From Ignavibacteria bacterium RIFOXYC2_FULL_35_21 (GTDB taxonomy: Bacteria; Bacteroidota; Ignavibacteria; Kapaibacteriales; UBA2268): DNA of 36,100 bases. The notes below the pieces were generated by a model. It searched no databases and had not been told where the DNA came from. It saw only the letters and a list, made by a program, of their open reading frames with translations. Location: NCBI GenBank assembly GCA_001804705.1, contig MHAY01000058.1, positions 52,959 to 89,058 on the forward strand, in the 5' to 3' direction. This document shows positions 1 through 8,263 of this stretch, piece by piece. Made by a program: the position numbers and the translations under genes. The stretch's first letter is position 1. Every line of letters starts with the position of its first letter.

Positions 1-60
1 TGTCATGCTGAGCGAAGTCGAAGCATCTTTCCCCCTTTTTCAAAGGGGGATTAAGGGGGT
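1..60. repeat. Intergenic palindromic repeats
   Basis: Two short palindromes sit side by side. Positions 5-26 pair ATGCT with AGCAT, and positions 31-49 pair CCCCCTTT with AAAGGGGG. The first motif returns in variant form at 7586-7612, and in degenerate form around 32823-32850, always between genes. This looks like a dispersed intergenic repeat family; no coding potential is seen in 1-162. Confidence 0.6.
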
Positions 61-162
61 TTCAGAATCTTCGTCGTTACACTCCTCAGAATGACAGTCA
101 GGCACTTGCTTTTAGGATAATAATAAACTTCTAATGAATAATTTGGGTTTAAATTTAAATCC

Positions 163-1530
163 TCAATTCAAAATTTCTTTGGACGCTGCCTGCATACCAC
201 GAAGTTTTCTAAGCTCCATCATCAAAAAGATTACAGCAAGTATAGATGATATTCCATCTGCAATAGGAGTGGCAACCCAAACACCGTCAATCCTGAAAAA
301 ATGAGGAAGTATCAGAAGCAGCGGAATTAATATAATCACTTGCCTGAGCAATGTCAGTATAATTGCAAATTTGGCTTTTTTCACAGCCTGGAAATAACTT
401 GCTGCAATTATCATAAATCCGAGCATAGGAAGCATGAGAAAATAAATTCTCATACCATGTACACCCATTTGAATTAGCTTTGATTCCTGTGTGCTGAAGA
501 GCATCACAATCTGTTCGTCGAAAATGAAAATCACGAGAAATCCTAAAATGCAGATTGCTGAAGCAAAGAACAATCCTTTTTTGAGTGTCTGTAGTACGCG
601 CCCATATTGTTGTGCACCATAATTATATCCCACAATCGGCTGCATTCCTTGGTTTATACCAATCACAGGCATAAATATAATCATAAATATACTGTTGATT
701 ATTCCGAGCGCGGCAATAGCAAGGTCGCCTCCGTACATTGCTAAATTCCTGTTGGCAATCAAAACAACAATCGAAGATGCAATTTGCATTACAAAAGGAG
801 ACACACCTATTGAGAGCATACCAAGAACAATTTCTTTACCCGGTATTAAATTCTTCAAACGAAGTTTAATTGTGCTTCTTTTGCTGAAAAAGTATGATAA
901 AATCCATACAGAACCTATGAACTGGGATATTATAGTTGAAAGTGCCGAGCCTTTGACACCCCAATGAAAACCGAATATGAAAATAGGATTCAGAATCGTG
1001 TTTATCACTGCACTTATAACCATTGTTAGCATCGCAATTTTGGGATTACCTTCACCGCGGATAATATTATTCATTGTAAAAGCTATACCCTGGAAGACAA
1101 TGCCGAACAAAGCAATGCCTATGAAGTCTTTTGCATAATGGAATACCTGCCCGGTTGCTCCAAGCATTCTAATCAACGGGTCGAGAAAAATATAACCTAA
1201 TGCCGTGAGTGCAAGCGAAATAATAATAGCAAGTGTCAATCCGTTTCCGGCAACTTTTTCGGCTTCTTCTTTTTTCCCTTCGCCAAGTTTTATTGAGACT
1301 AATGCAGTTGCACCAATTCCAATTAACATTCCGAAAGCAATTACTACAATTATCAACGGAAATGAAATCGATATAGCAGATAATGCAAGAGGACCTACAC
1401 CTCTGCCGACAAATATTCTATCTATAACGTTATAGGATGCCATTACTATCATACCAATAATAGCAGGCACCGAGAAATCCCACAACAGTTTACCTATTTT
1501 CTCTTTACCAAGTCTTTCTGTATGTTGCAT
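163..1530 (-). CDS. MATE family efflux transporter
   Basis: This 455-residue integral membrane protein has about twelve hydrophobic segments in two similar halves, the size and layout of MATE (NorM/MepA/DinF-type) exporters, which move cationic drugs or metabolites out of the cell using a Na+ or H+ gradient. The N-terminus (GKLLWDFSVPAIIGMIVMAS, then YNVIDRIFVGRG) carries the family's opening helix and the conserved loop before helix 2. An EGNPK stretch near residue 160 and NQGMQPIVGYNYGA near residue 295 are typical of the MepA-like branch. The start is ATG at 1530. It stands alone: the hicAB pair behind it is on the same strand but 137 bp away. The substrate cannot be told from sequence. 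Confidence 0.93.
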   Translation of the reverse strand: MQHTERLGKEKIGKLLWDFSVPAIIGMIVMASYNVIDRIFVGRGVGPLALSAISISFPLIIVVIAFGMLIGIGATALVSIKLGEGKKEEAEKVAGNGLTLAIIISLALTALGYIFLDPLIRMLGATGQVFHYAKDFIGIALFGIVFQGIAFTMNNIIRGEGNPKIAMLTMVISAVINTILNPIFIFGFHWGVKGSALSTIISQFIGSVWILSYFFSKRSTIKLRLKNLIPGKEIVLGMLSIGVSPFVMQIASSIVVLIANRNLAMYGGDLAIAALGIINSIFMIIFMPVIGINQGMQPIVGYNYGAQQYGRVLQTLKKGLFFASAICILGFLVIFIFDEQIVMLFSTQESKLIQMGVHGMRIYFLMLPMLGFMIIAASYFQAVKKAKFAIILTLLRQVIILIPLLLILPHFFRIDGVWVATPIADGISSILAVIFLMMELRKLRGMQAASKEILN

Positions 1531-1667
1531 AACTCTGCTGTTTTTGAAAAAAGTTAAGTGAATAACACGTTTTTGGAAAAAAAATGTTTCAATTAATGAA
1601 GTAATTTTATAGAATTAATCTATACAATGAAAAGTAAAAAAGAAATGTGTAATATTAATTTAAGAAA

Positions 1668-1877
1668 TCATGCATATACTAATTTCCCTTTCGGTACAGG
1701 AATTTGCCTGCCTAATTCCCTAGCCGTTTCAATCCACTCTGAAATTATTATTTCAGCATTTTTCAAAGCTTCCTGATATGTTTTTCCGTCAGCCATGCAC
1801 CCTGGAAGTTCAGGTACTTCTGCAATAAAAGAATTATCTTCATCACTCCAATAAATAATTATTTCATATTTATTCAT
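1668..1877 (-). CDS. hicB: HicB-like antitoxin
   Basis: A small protein of the HicB family: a partial RNase H-like fold with the pattern YEIIIYWSDEDNSFIAEVPE then LPGCMADGKT, followed by an amphipathic helix (EALKNAEIIISEWIETA). The ATG at 1877 is chosen because GGAGAA lies 8 bases upstream. A longer reading would begin at TTG at 1892. With this start it overlaps the end of hicA by 8 bases, a usual arrangement for co-translated toxin-antitoxin pairs. HicB proteins bind and silence HicA. This one has little sequence after the helix and no obvious DNA-binding domain, so any autoregulation is uncertain. Confidence 0.85.
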   Translation of the reverse strand: MNKYEIIIYWSDEDNSFIAEVPELPGCMADGKTYQEALKNAEIIISEWIETARELGRQIPVPKGKLVYA

Positions 1878-2133
1878 ATTTAATTTCTCCAAGTTTATAT
1901 TTAATTATCATATTTCTAACTTGTTTGACTTGATAAGCCTTCGATTTATTGTTTTTATCAGGTTGTAAATTTATTATTTCTGTGATTCCTTCCTTAGAAA
2001 ATATATGGTGACTACCCTTTATCCTAATTTCAAAGTCAAGATATTCAAGAACATAAATTAAATCCATAAAATTAAAATTCCTATCAGCTTTACCACTTAA
2101 AATATTAAATAATAATTTTTGGAATTTACTCAT
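1870..2133 (-). CDS. hicA: HicA-like mRNA interferase toxin
   Basis: This 87-residue protein resembles HicA toxins, small double-stranded-RNA-binding-fold ribonucleases that cut mRNA. The catalytic-type signature GSHHIF is present about residue 40, after LIYVLEYLDFEIRIK, and is followed by a basic segment ending in RNMIIKYKLGEIKYE, matching the usual order helix, GSHH, strand, helix. It is the first gene of a toxin-antitoxin pair and overlaps the following hicB. The protein is slightly longer at the N-terminus than the shortest HicA proteins (about 60 residues). Whether the pair is active cannot be judged. Confidence 0.8.
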   Translation of the reverse strand: MSKFQKLLFNILSGKADRNFNFMDLIYVLEYLDFEIRIKGSHHIFSKEGITEIINLQPDKNNKSKAYQVKQVRNMIIKYKLGEIKYE

Positions 2134-2189
2134 TTCTGTTCAGTATTAGTTTTTACATTCATTCAAAATTAAATAATTACCTTTAATTA

Positions 2190-4409
2190 TCACTTCTTAT
2201 TCCTTGAGCTTATAATAACCACAAAAACACTCAGCAGATTCAATACTCCCAGCATTATTCCGAGATTCATTATTCCTAACCAGGGGAGAAGCACTGCGGA
2301 TATAATCAAAGCTCCCAATGCCGAACCATACAAATCAGCACTGTATGCTTCGGATACGATTGCAAAAGGAGTTGGAATTTTCCTTTTTCGTATTATCAAA
2401 TCAATTTTAATATTTCCAGTTGCCGATGAAAACTGTACTCCTACAAATGTTGCCCCGGTAAAAGTCAAAACAATAAACATAATGACTGAAACTAAATAAT
2501 TCTCTGATATTTGTTTAATAAACAAAAGAGCCAAAGGCAAGAGAGATGTATAAATTGATAACAAGAATTGACTCGATATGAATTTTTTAAGGCTGTCCGA
2601 TTTTTTGAAAGCAAAAACCCCATAAGCAACTCCCCCCATAAATGCAGTGATTATGATGCTGAGCATATAATAAATATTTCCGAAAATAAATTGGAATGCA
2701 AAAATGATTATAAGCTCTGCTCCTATTGCAGAAAATCCTCCTATAAACAAGCCTATTCCTATCGGCTTCAATCTTAGAAAAATAAAAATAAAAGGCAGGG
2801 AAAGTAAAGCAATCAACAAATAAAAGTTGATATTGAAATAGCTTAGCCAATAGAGTAACTGCTGATAGTAGGTTATCGGAAAAAAATCGCGGTTCAATCC
2901 TGCTTTCCTGTTGATTGATTTCAGGATGTTATCCGCCCTTTGCTTAATCGAGGGTTCATCATAATAATATTTATTAACATACACATTTTCAATACCTGCA
3001 GAATCAACCAGGTTACCGATTTTATATGAAAGAGCCTTATCCGATGCGATATAGAAATTCTTTCCTCCGGGGATTACGATTACATTTTTGAAAATACTTT
3101 TCATTGTATTATACACTGATGAGTTGAGGTCAGCAGCTTCCTTACTCACATAATTTTCTGTCAGAGGCAAGCTGAGAGTAACAACAGCAGATTTGCTAAG
3201 CCTCGATTTCAACTCACTGAAAAACTCATATGTATAAAATCTGTTTAACTGTGCTGTTGAAGGTTCCGGTAAATAAATAATGACTGCATCATAAAATCTA
3301 TCTGTTTTTTTAATAAACATCCTTGCATCTTCGTTGATGATGTTAACTCTATTATCTTTGTTGAAATTAGTATATTTCTTTCCTAACCTGATTAGTTCAG
3401 GGTCTATTTCGGTATAATCAATTCTTGTTGGATTGTATTTTAGAATTTCATCAATGAGTCCACAAACACCACCTGATATAAGTAGTAAGTTACTATGCTT
3501 CTTTGTCTGTACAAGAGCATAGTGAACAGCTTCCTCGGCATCAATAAGATTTCCGGTCGAAAACAAAAGTGTGCAATCCAGGAAGAAATTATTCTGTTCG
3601 GCTGTTTTTGTTATTACTATGTTCCCGTAAGGCGTGTCCTTTGTTTCGAGAATTTGCTGTCCTTTGAAAATGAACCTTTTGGTTTGTATGTCAAAATTGA
3701 ATAAAAATGGAATCCCGGCTAATAAAATCAAAATGACTGATATAATAACAATTGACTTTTGAAATACGGTTTTATCCTTCGTGTTAATTCCTTCCTGCTT
3801 TGATGAAAAAGAGAAAACAATTATTGCTATCATGTTAACAACAAACAATAAAGCAAGAGTTTGAAAAACATTTAATACAAAAATTAACAGGAAACTAAAA
3901 ATCAGCCCTCCAGCTATGCTCCCGATTGTTTCGTAGAAATAAGCTTTCGATAATTTAGAACCTTCATTTGTTAATTTGACACTAAACAAAGTGAATAAGG
4001 CACCCGAAACAATGCAAAATGGTATAAGAATTATGATTATATAAATTAATACCTCGGGTATGTTAATTTCAACTCCATAAATGGAAAACTGGAATCTCAG
4101 AAAACGAAGAAAATAAATCATTAAATAAGGAAATAATGATAAAAGGAATTGTAATAAAATAATTCTCACAAATAATTGTTTTTCCTTTGCAAGATATTTC
4201 CCAAGTCTGGCTCCAGTGGCTGTAATCGTCATCCATACTGCGAAAATCAAGCCATAAATAAGTTCATTACCATTTAATACAGATTGAAATTCCCTGATTG
4301 TAACTATTTGTGTTATTATTGCAGATAATCCCAGAATAATTACCGGAAAAGACTTTTTTAATCCTATTTTTTGCTTAAAAAACATAAGAAGTTTAAAATA
4401 AAATAACAT
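2190..4409 (-). CDS. Membrane protein with spermidine-synthase-like domain
   Basis: A 739-residue protein with three parts: roughly six transmembrane segments (20-240), a cytosolic methyltransferase-fold domain like spermidine synthase (about 250-480), and another set of membrane segments (about 525-735). In the soluble domain the S-adenosyl ligand loop ISGGVCG (311-317) and the acidic EIDPELI (334-340) are clear. Where polyamine synthases carry the Asp-rich catalytic loop, this protein has LPEPSTAQLNRFYT, so the putrescine-binding Asp appears to be missing. It is probably not a true spermidine synthase but one of the membrane-fused relatives of unknown reaction. It starts with ATG at 4409, though an internal ATG eight codons later is possible. 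It reads away from the WD40 gene. Confidence 0.85.
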   Translation of the reverse strand: MLFYFKLLMFFKQKIGLKKSFPVIILGLSAIITQIVTIREFQSVLNGNELIYGLIFAVWMTITATGARLGKYLAKEKQLFVRIILLQFLLSLFPYLMIYFLRFLRFQFSIYGVEINIPEVLIYIIIILIPFCIVSGALFTLFSVKLTNEGSKLSKAYFYETIGSIAGGLIFSFLLIFVLNVFQTLALLFVVNMIAIIVFSFSSKQEGINTKDKTVFQKSIVIISVILILLAGIPFLFNFDIQTKRFIFKGQQILETKDTPYGNIVITKTAEQNNFFLDCTLLFSTGNLIDAEEAVHYALVQTKKHSNLLLISGGVCGLIDEILKYNPTRIDYTEIDPELIRLGKKYTNFNKDNRVNIINEDARMFIKKTDRFYDAVIIYLPEPSTAQLNRFYTYEFFSELKSRLSKSAVVTLSLPLTENYVSKEAADLNSSVYNTMKSIFKNVIVIPGGKNFYIASDKALSYKIGNLVDSAGIENVYVNKYYYDEPSIKQRADNILKSINRKAGLNRDFFPITYYQQLLYWLSYFNINFYLLIALLSLPFIFIFLRLKPIGIGLFIGGFSAIGAELIIIFAFQFIFGNIYYMLSIIITAFMGGVAYGVFAFKKSDSLKKFISSQFLLSIYTSLLPLALLFIKQISENYLVSVIMFIVLTFTGATFVGVQFSSATGNIKIDLIIRKRKIPTPFAIVSEAYSADLYGSALGALIISAVLLPWLGIMNLGIMLGVLNLLSVFVVIISSRNKK

Positions 4410-4656
4410 TTATTCTAAATTTACTTCGCAATAATCCGAAATTTTTTTTAATTTAACAGACATTATTAAAAAAATTATTGATAATTCATTTATTTTAGGT
4501 TGGGAAATCAGAGTAATAATAAGCCTGCTGTTTTCGTCTTTAAGAATATGAATAGGTTATTGCTCATAGAAAAAGCAAGGCTGAGGCCTGATGAAACCTT
4601 ATTATAGGAATTCTGATATTGAAAGTAAATTATTCATTAAACTTTTGAGGTAAATT

Positions 4657-5652
4657 ATGAGGTTAGTGAAACAGTGCATTTTGTATGCTCTCATAATTAT
4701 CATTTCTGTACAATTATCATCTGCGGCTGATGATTACAATTATGAGATGAAAATTATCGGAAGGCACGACGGTGATGTTCTTGGCGTTTTTGTGAATGAA
4801 AACGACACAAAAGTTGCAACTTGCAGCCTCGATGAGACCATAAAAATCTGGAGCCTGCCCGAAGGCAAAGAACTACTGCATCTGAAAGGCCATTTCGGGG
4901 TTGTCAATAATATCTCATTCTCCGGCAACGACAAGTGGCTCTCAAGCGGTTCGGGAGATATGACCGTAAGAGTTTGGGATGCTGAAACCGGAGAACAGCT
5001 TAATATTCTTACAGGCCACACTGACCAGGTTATCGGTGTATATTTCAGCCAGGACGACAGCAGTACATTTATTGCCAGTACAAGCTTCGATAAGACAGTC
5101 AAACTTTGGGACACAAGACTTGCAAGCGAGATTAAGACTCTTAGAGGGCATACCGAACCTACAAACAATGTTGCTTACAGCTACGACGGTAAATACCTTG
5201 CCTCTTGCAGCGATGATAAAACAATCAAAATATGGTCAACTGATTTAACGACAAAAGAACCATTAAAAACTATAACAGGACACGAAGCACCCGTACTTAC
5301 GGTGCTGTACAGCTTCGACAGCAAACTCCTGATATCTTCGGATGAAGCCGGAGTTATAAAAGTTTGGGATATGCCGGATGCTAACTTGTTGCTTTCGATT
5401 CAGGCTCATAATGAATTGATACAGGACTTATCTATAGCAGAAGACAATGAAACAATTGTTTCAGCCAGCCTCGACAGCACGGTAAAACTCTGGAATGTCA
5501 AAACAGGCGAATGTTTGATGACTTTTAACGCAGGCGTCGAAGTTTGGTCTGTTGACCTGGTAAGCGATGCCAGTATTATTATTATTGGTTGCTCTGACGG
5601 AAGCGTTCGTTTCCTGAACAGGGTAATAAAGAAAAAAGATAAAATAAAATAA
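4657..5652 (+). CDS. Exported WD40-repeat beta-propeller protein
   Basis: This 331-residue protein has an N-terminal signal peptide (about residues 1-23, ending SSAADDY). The rest is about seven WD40 units of about 42 residues, each with a GH or similar dipeptide and ending in a WD-type pair (IWSLPEGKE, VWDAETGEQ, LWDTRLASE, IWSTDLTT, VWDMPDAN, LWNVKTGE). Such propellers are binding scaffolds without catalytic activity; the leader suggests a periplasmic location. GAGG lies 7 bases before the ATG. The next gene begins 11 bases after the stop with its own GGAG site, so the two are very likely co-transcribed and may act together at the cell envelope. Confidence 0.9.
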   Translation: MRLVKQCILYALIIIISVQLSSAADDYNYEMKIIGRHDGDVLGVFVNENDTKVATCSLDETIKIWSLPEGKELLHLKGHFGVVNNISFSGNDKWLSSGSGDMTVRVWDAETGEQLNILTGHTDQVIGVYFSQDDSSTFIASTSFDKTVKLWDTRLASEIKTLRGHTEPTNNVAYSYDGKYLASCSDDKTIKIWSTDLTTKEPLKTITGHEAPVLTVLYSFDSKLLISSDEAGVIKVWDMPDANLLLSIQAHNELIQDLSIAEDNETIVSASLDSTVKLWNVKTGECLMTFNAGVEVWSVDLVSDASIIIIGCSDGSVRFLNRVIKKKDKIK

Positions 5653-5663
5653 AGGAGACAAAT

Positions 5664-6383
5664 ATGCGAAGAATTGCAGTTTCGATTTTTATTGCCGCTG
5701 TGCTTACAGTGTTCGGGATTTCTCCCTGCTATTCACAATTGACAAAACTGGTAGTATCTCTCACAGGTAGTGTCTTCAACGAAATCACGCACCAGCCTAT
5801 AAATGTCAAGATGGAAGCCTTCGATGCAAACGGTAAGCGGGTTTACAGAGGTACTAGCAATGCAGAGCAAAACGGTTATTATTACATAACGGGATTGAAA
5901 CCCGGTGAAAAGTATTTTATCCGTTTTGGTGATGTGGATTACTTCAAACAGGATTTCGAAGTTGATATACCGCCAAGTGATAAATATGAGGAGTTCTCTC
6001 GTGACTTTCTTATTAAACCAAAAGCAAAAGGCTTGAGAATCCCCCTCAAGGTTCCGACTTTCGAACTCGGAAAAATGAAACTTAGGGCTGGTTCAGAATT
6101 CTTCCTGAAAAACATTCTCGAGACCATGCTGAAAAATCCGCGTGTGAGATTCCAGGTTCTCTGCTTCCCGGATAATGACCAGAATCCAAATGAGAACAAA
6201 GTCGTAACCGAAGGTAGAAGTAATTCATTAAGGGATTACTTTATTAAAAACGGTGTCGAAGCCGACAGGATTCTAACCTACGGTTCAGACCAGACAGACC
6301 CGACTCAGCCGCCGCCAACAAAGAAAATGGCTAAAGGCAAAAGATATGTCGGGCCAACTTATTTTGTTGTTGAATCATTCTGA
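5664..6383 (+). CDS. Exported protein with Cna-B-like domain and OmpA-like C-terminus
   Basis: This 239-residue protein has a signal peptide (about 1-24). A carboxypeptidase-regulatory/Cna-B-like beta-sandwich follows (about 30-115; VSLTGSVFNEITHQPINVKM, then NGYYYITGLKPGEKYFIRF). The C-terminus (about 130-239) resembles a divergent OmpA/MotB peptidoglycan-binding domain, with EGRSNSLRDYFIKNGVEADR matching the helix that usually reads xxRAxxVxxYLxxxGI. Its likely place is the periplasm, attached to cell wall or outer membrane. It directly follows the WD40 gene, spacing 11 bases, and a strong terminator closes the operon at 6406-6445. Similar architecture occurs in Bacteroidota envelope lipoproteins. 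The OmpA assignment is by pattern only. Confidence 0.75.
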   Translation: MRRIAVSIFIAAVLTVFGISPCYSQLTKLVVSLTGSVFNEITHQPINVKMEAFDANGKRVYRGTSNAEQNGYYYITGLKPGEKYFIRFGDVDYFKQDFEVDIPPSDKYEEFSRDFLIKPKAKGLRIPLKVPTFELGKMKLRAGSEFFLKNILETMLKNPRVRFQVLCFPDNDQNPNENKVVTEGRSNSLRDYFIKNGVEADRILTYGSDQTDPTQPPPTKKMAKGKRYVGPTYFVVESF

Positions 6384-6405
6384 TTTTTATTTATTTAAAA
6401 TTGGG

Positions 6406-6445
6406 GGAACCTGTAAGTCAAAGCACTGCAGGTTCCTTTTTTTTT
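6406..6445 (+). terminator. Rho-independent terminator
   Basis: GGAACCTG (6406-6413) pairs with CAGGTTCC (6429-6436), and nine T residues follow at once. It lies 22 bases past the end of the OmpA-like gene and ends the WD40 operon. Confidence 0.85.
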
Positions 6446-6532
6446 GTGATATATCCATGTCATTCTGAGTCAATGACCACCACCAAAGCGATGGTAAAAC
6501 AAAAATATAACAAATTAAATTCGTTCTTTGTT

Positions 6533-6662
6533 TGAATAGCCACTATCTTCAGATAGTGGATGTTTATTTCCATCCGATTCTGACTTTAGTCACTAATATT
6601 AAGAGGATAAATCCAGAATAGTGGTGATAACCATCCCACGACTTAAAAGTCGTGGCTATTCA
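6533..6662. mobile_element. 130-bp MITE-like element with IS200/IS605-style hairpin ends
   Basis: The element is bounded by a perfect 11-bp terminal inverted repeat, TGAATAGCCAC (6533-6543) and GTGGCTATTCA (6652-6662). Just inside each end is a hairpin: CCACTATC-TTCA-GATAGTGG (6540-6559) and CCACGACTT-AA-AAGTCGTGG (6636-6655). Subterminal hairpins of this look are typical of IS200/IS605 elements and of the short non-coding palindrome-associated elements derived from them, but those families do not normally have matching terminal inverted repeats. It has no coding capacity, so mobilisation would need a transposase elsewhere. The left end reappears at 36068-36100. Confidence 0.7.
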
Positions 6663-6727
6663 TATAATTTTTATTAATGTGTCATTAACTACTAAGTGAA
6701 GAATCTCATTTTTAATAGAAAAAATTT

Positions 6728-7525
6728 ATGATTAAAAAAATATTATTTATTTCATCCTTTTTATTGCTGCTCGGCTTTACCCAGAGCCACAGCCAGAATT
6801 TCAAGGGTGCCGCCCATGTCGAAATGGGCATTCCCGTTGATAATACATTATCGGATGACTTTTTAATCTTCAGACAGCAATATGTATTGTCATTCAACAA
6901 AGACAAATGCGTTACAAACTGGGTGTCTTGGAACCTGAACTCAAGCTGGTTCGGCGACGTTCCCAGGTACAACCGTAATTTTATAACCGACCCGAATCTT
7001 CCTATCAATTTTTGCAGAGCCAAACACAAGGACTATACCAACAGCGGATATGACCGTGGACATCTTGTCCGCTCGGATGAAAGAACTAATACAGTCGAAA
7101 ATAACAAATCAACTTTTATACTTACTAATGTAATTCCTCAAACCGGAGATTTAAACCGTGGTCCCTGGCTGGCTCTTGAACGCTACTGCGAAGATTTATG
7201 CAAAAAAAATAATAAAGAATTATATATAATAGCTGGTGGAATTTATCATTCTTCTAAAAAAGTGAATAATAAAATTACTATACCTGATTCATGTTTCAAA
7301 ATCATTGTCATACTTGACAGGGGAAAAAAATCAACTTCTATCAATAGCAAAACACAAATCATTTCAGTTGCAATGCCTAATATCGAGGGCATCAGGAAGA
7401 CTGACTGGCAAACATATATCACGACAGTTGACAGAATCGAATATTCAACCGGATATAATTTCCTGAATAAAATACCCGAATCGTTTCAATCGAAATTAGA
7501 AAAAAAGAAATGGACTTTTAAATAA
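6728..7525 (+). CDS. Secreted DNA/RNA non-specific endonuclease
   Basis: A 265-residue nuclease of the beta-beta-alpha-metal (Serratia nuclease/NUC1) family, which cuts DNA and RNA with one Mg2+ ion. A signal peptide covers about 1-22 (FTQSHSQ). The signature DRGHL lies at 109-113, with His112 as the expected general base, followed by TNVIPQTGDLNRGPWLALE (133-151), which supplies the metal-binding Asn and the conserved Glu. Size and motif order are those of complete family members. It probably acts in the periplasm or outside the cell, for nucleic-acid scavenging. It follows the MITE-like element, and no partner or inhibitor gene is adjacent. Confidence 0.93.
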   Translation: MIKKILFISSFLLLLGFTQSHSQNFKGAAHVEMGIPVDNTLSDDFLIFRQQYVLSFNKDKCVTNWVSWNLNSSWFGDVPRYNRNFITDPNLPINFCRAKHKDYTNSGYDRGHLVRSDERTNTVENNKSTFILTNVIPQTGDLNRGPWLALERYCEDLCKKNNKELYIIAGGIYHSSKKVNNKITIPDSCFKIIVILDRGKKSTSINSKTQIISVAMPNIEGIRKTDWQTYITTVDRIEYSTGYNFLNKIPESFQSKLEKKKWTFK

Positions 7526-7551
7526 CTACTAATTACTAATTACCTTTTACT

Positions 7552-7579
7552 AATGACTTGTGACTAATGACTTGTGACT
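7552..7579 (+). repeat. 14-bp tandem repeat, two copies
   Basis: AATGACTTGTGACT occurs twice in a row (7552-7565 and 7566-7579) in the spacer after the endonuclease gene. It is followed directly by a palindromic intergenic repeat. Confidence 0.7.
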
Positions 7580-7585
7580 GAAGTA

Positions 7586-7612
7586 TGTCATGCTGAACTT
7601 GTTTCAGCATCT
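7586..7612. repeat. Dispersed palindromic intergenic repeat, variant copy
   Basis: TGTCATGCTGAAC at the start and GTTTCAGCATCT at the end form a short palindrome sharing its first eleven bases with position 1 of the window. It lies between convergent genes. Confidence 0.6.
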
Positions 7613-7688
7613 ATGTCATTTTCCTCATCAATTATTAATTTACGACAAAGTGCACAAGGGAGTATACAAAAACAGGAAATGGATTCTA

Positions 7689-7901
7689 TTATAAATAAAT
7701 CTGAGAAACTCTATTTGATATTTTAGTAATCTGACTAAGAATAGATTTTCTGCTTTTTTCTTCGATTATCTGATACTTAAGAGTTTCGAGCATCATTTCA
7801 AGCTTTATTTTTTCTCTTGCAATTAAATATTTTTCTTTTATTTCAGTGTTTGAAAGTAATTCATCTCTGAATTTCTCGTGATTAGTTTTATTTTCTTTCA
7901 T
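7689..7901 (-). CDS. HigA-like antitoxin, short
   Basis: This 70-residue protein begins like XRE/HigA antitoxins that accompany Gp49-type toxins (HEKFRDELLSNTEIKEKYLI) and ends in what looks like the first part of a helix-turn-helix (LSQITKISNRVSQIYL). The protein stops straight after the recognition helix, where usual HigA proteins continue to 90-100 residues, and the turn appears one residue short. It may be a truncated but working antitoxin or a decaying one. It follows the toxin gene by 8 bases, in the higB-higA order typical of this group. Confidence 0.65.
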   Translation of the reverse strand: MKENKTNHEKFRDELLSNTEIKEKYLIAREKIKLEMMLETLKYQIIEEKSRKSILSQITKISNRVSQIYL

Positions 7902-7909
7902 GTTTCCAA

Positions 7910-8263
7910 TTACCTATTTAATAAATAATAATTTCTTAATCTCTCTGCTTTTTCAATTTCAGAATTTGGTGTTTTTTCTGTCTTTTTTACAAAACCATGT
8001 GTAAATACAATTTTTTTCCCTTCTACAAAAAAGTATAGACTTCTTGTTATTATATTTTTATGACGAACTCTCATTTCGAATATTCTATTCCTTAAATGTT
8101 TGGATTTAGAAGGGGGAAGCAACATATTGTTATTCTTCCATTCAATTAATTCATCAATAGCCGCTATTATATCCAATTTTGAATCAATGTCGAGACTATT
8201 CAAAAAATCCCTAAATGGAATCCTACCACTTCCGAGCTTAACATAATCTGCAATCCAATCCAA
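7910..8263 (-). CDS. higB: HigB/Gp49-like ribosome-dependent mRNase toxin
   Basis: A 117-residue protein of the RelE/ParE superfamily, phage-derived Gp49-like branch. The diagnostic block is in the second half: NRIFEMRVRHKNIITRSLYF, then FVEGKKIVFTHGFVKKTEKT, then EIEKAERLRNYY. In characterised relatives this fold cuts mRNA on the ribosome. Residues 1-60 form the usual strand plus two helices (FRDFLNSLDIDSKLDIIAAI). It is the first gene of the pair and is complete in length. Nothing upstream for about 390 bp on this strand suggests a larger operon. Confidence 0.87.
   Translation of the reverse strand: MDWIADYVKLGSGRIPFRDFLNSLDIDSKLDIIAAIDELIEWKNNNMLLPPSKSKHLRNRIFEMRVRHKNIITRSLYFFVEGKKIVFTHGFVKKTEKTPNSEIEKAERLRNYYLLNR

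Larger units (their letters stand above)
6384..6727. other. Intergenic region (344 bp)
   Basis: Holds the terminator at 6406-6445 and the inverted-repeat element at 6533-6662. The remaining bases show no ORF or RNA gene that can be supported. Confidence 0.7.

Noticed and set aside
2190-4409. Naming the gene speE
   Set aside because: The polyamine-binding Asp loop is missing and the protein is fused to membrane domains, so the spermidine synthase reaction is unlikely.
4740-5168. A 142-codon frame opposite the WD40 gene
   Set aside because: It is the antisense shadow of a well-supported WD40 gene with signal peptide, ribosome site and operon partner.
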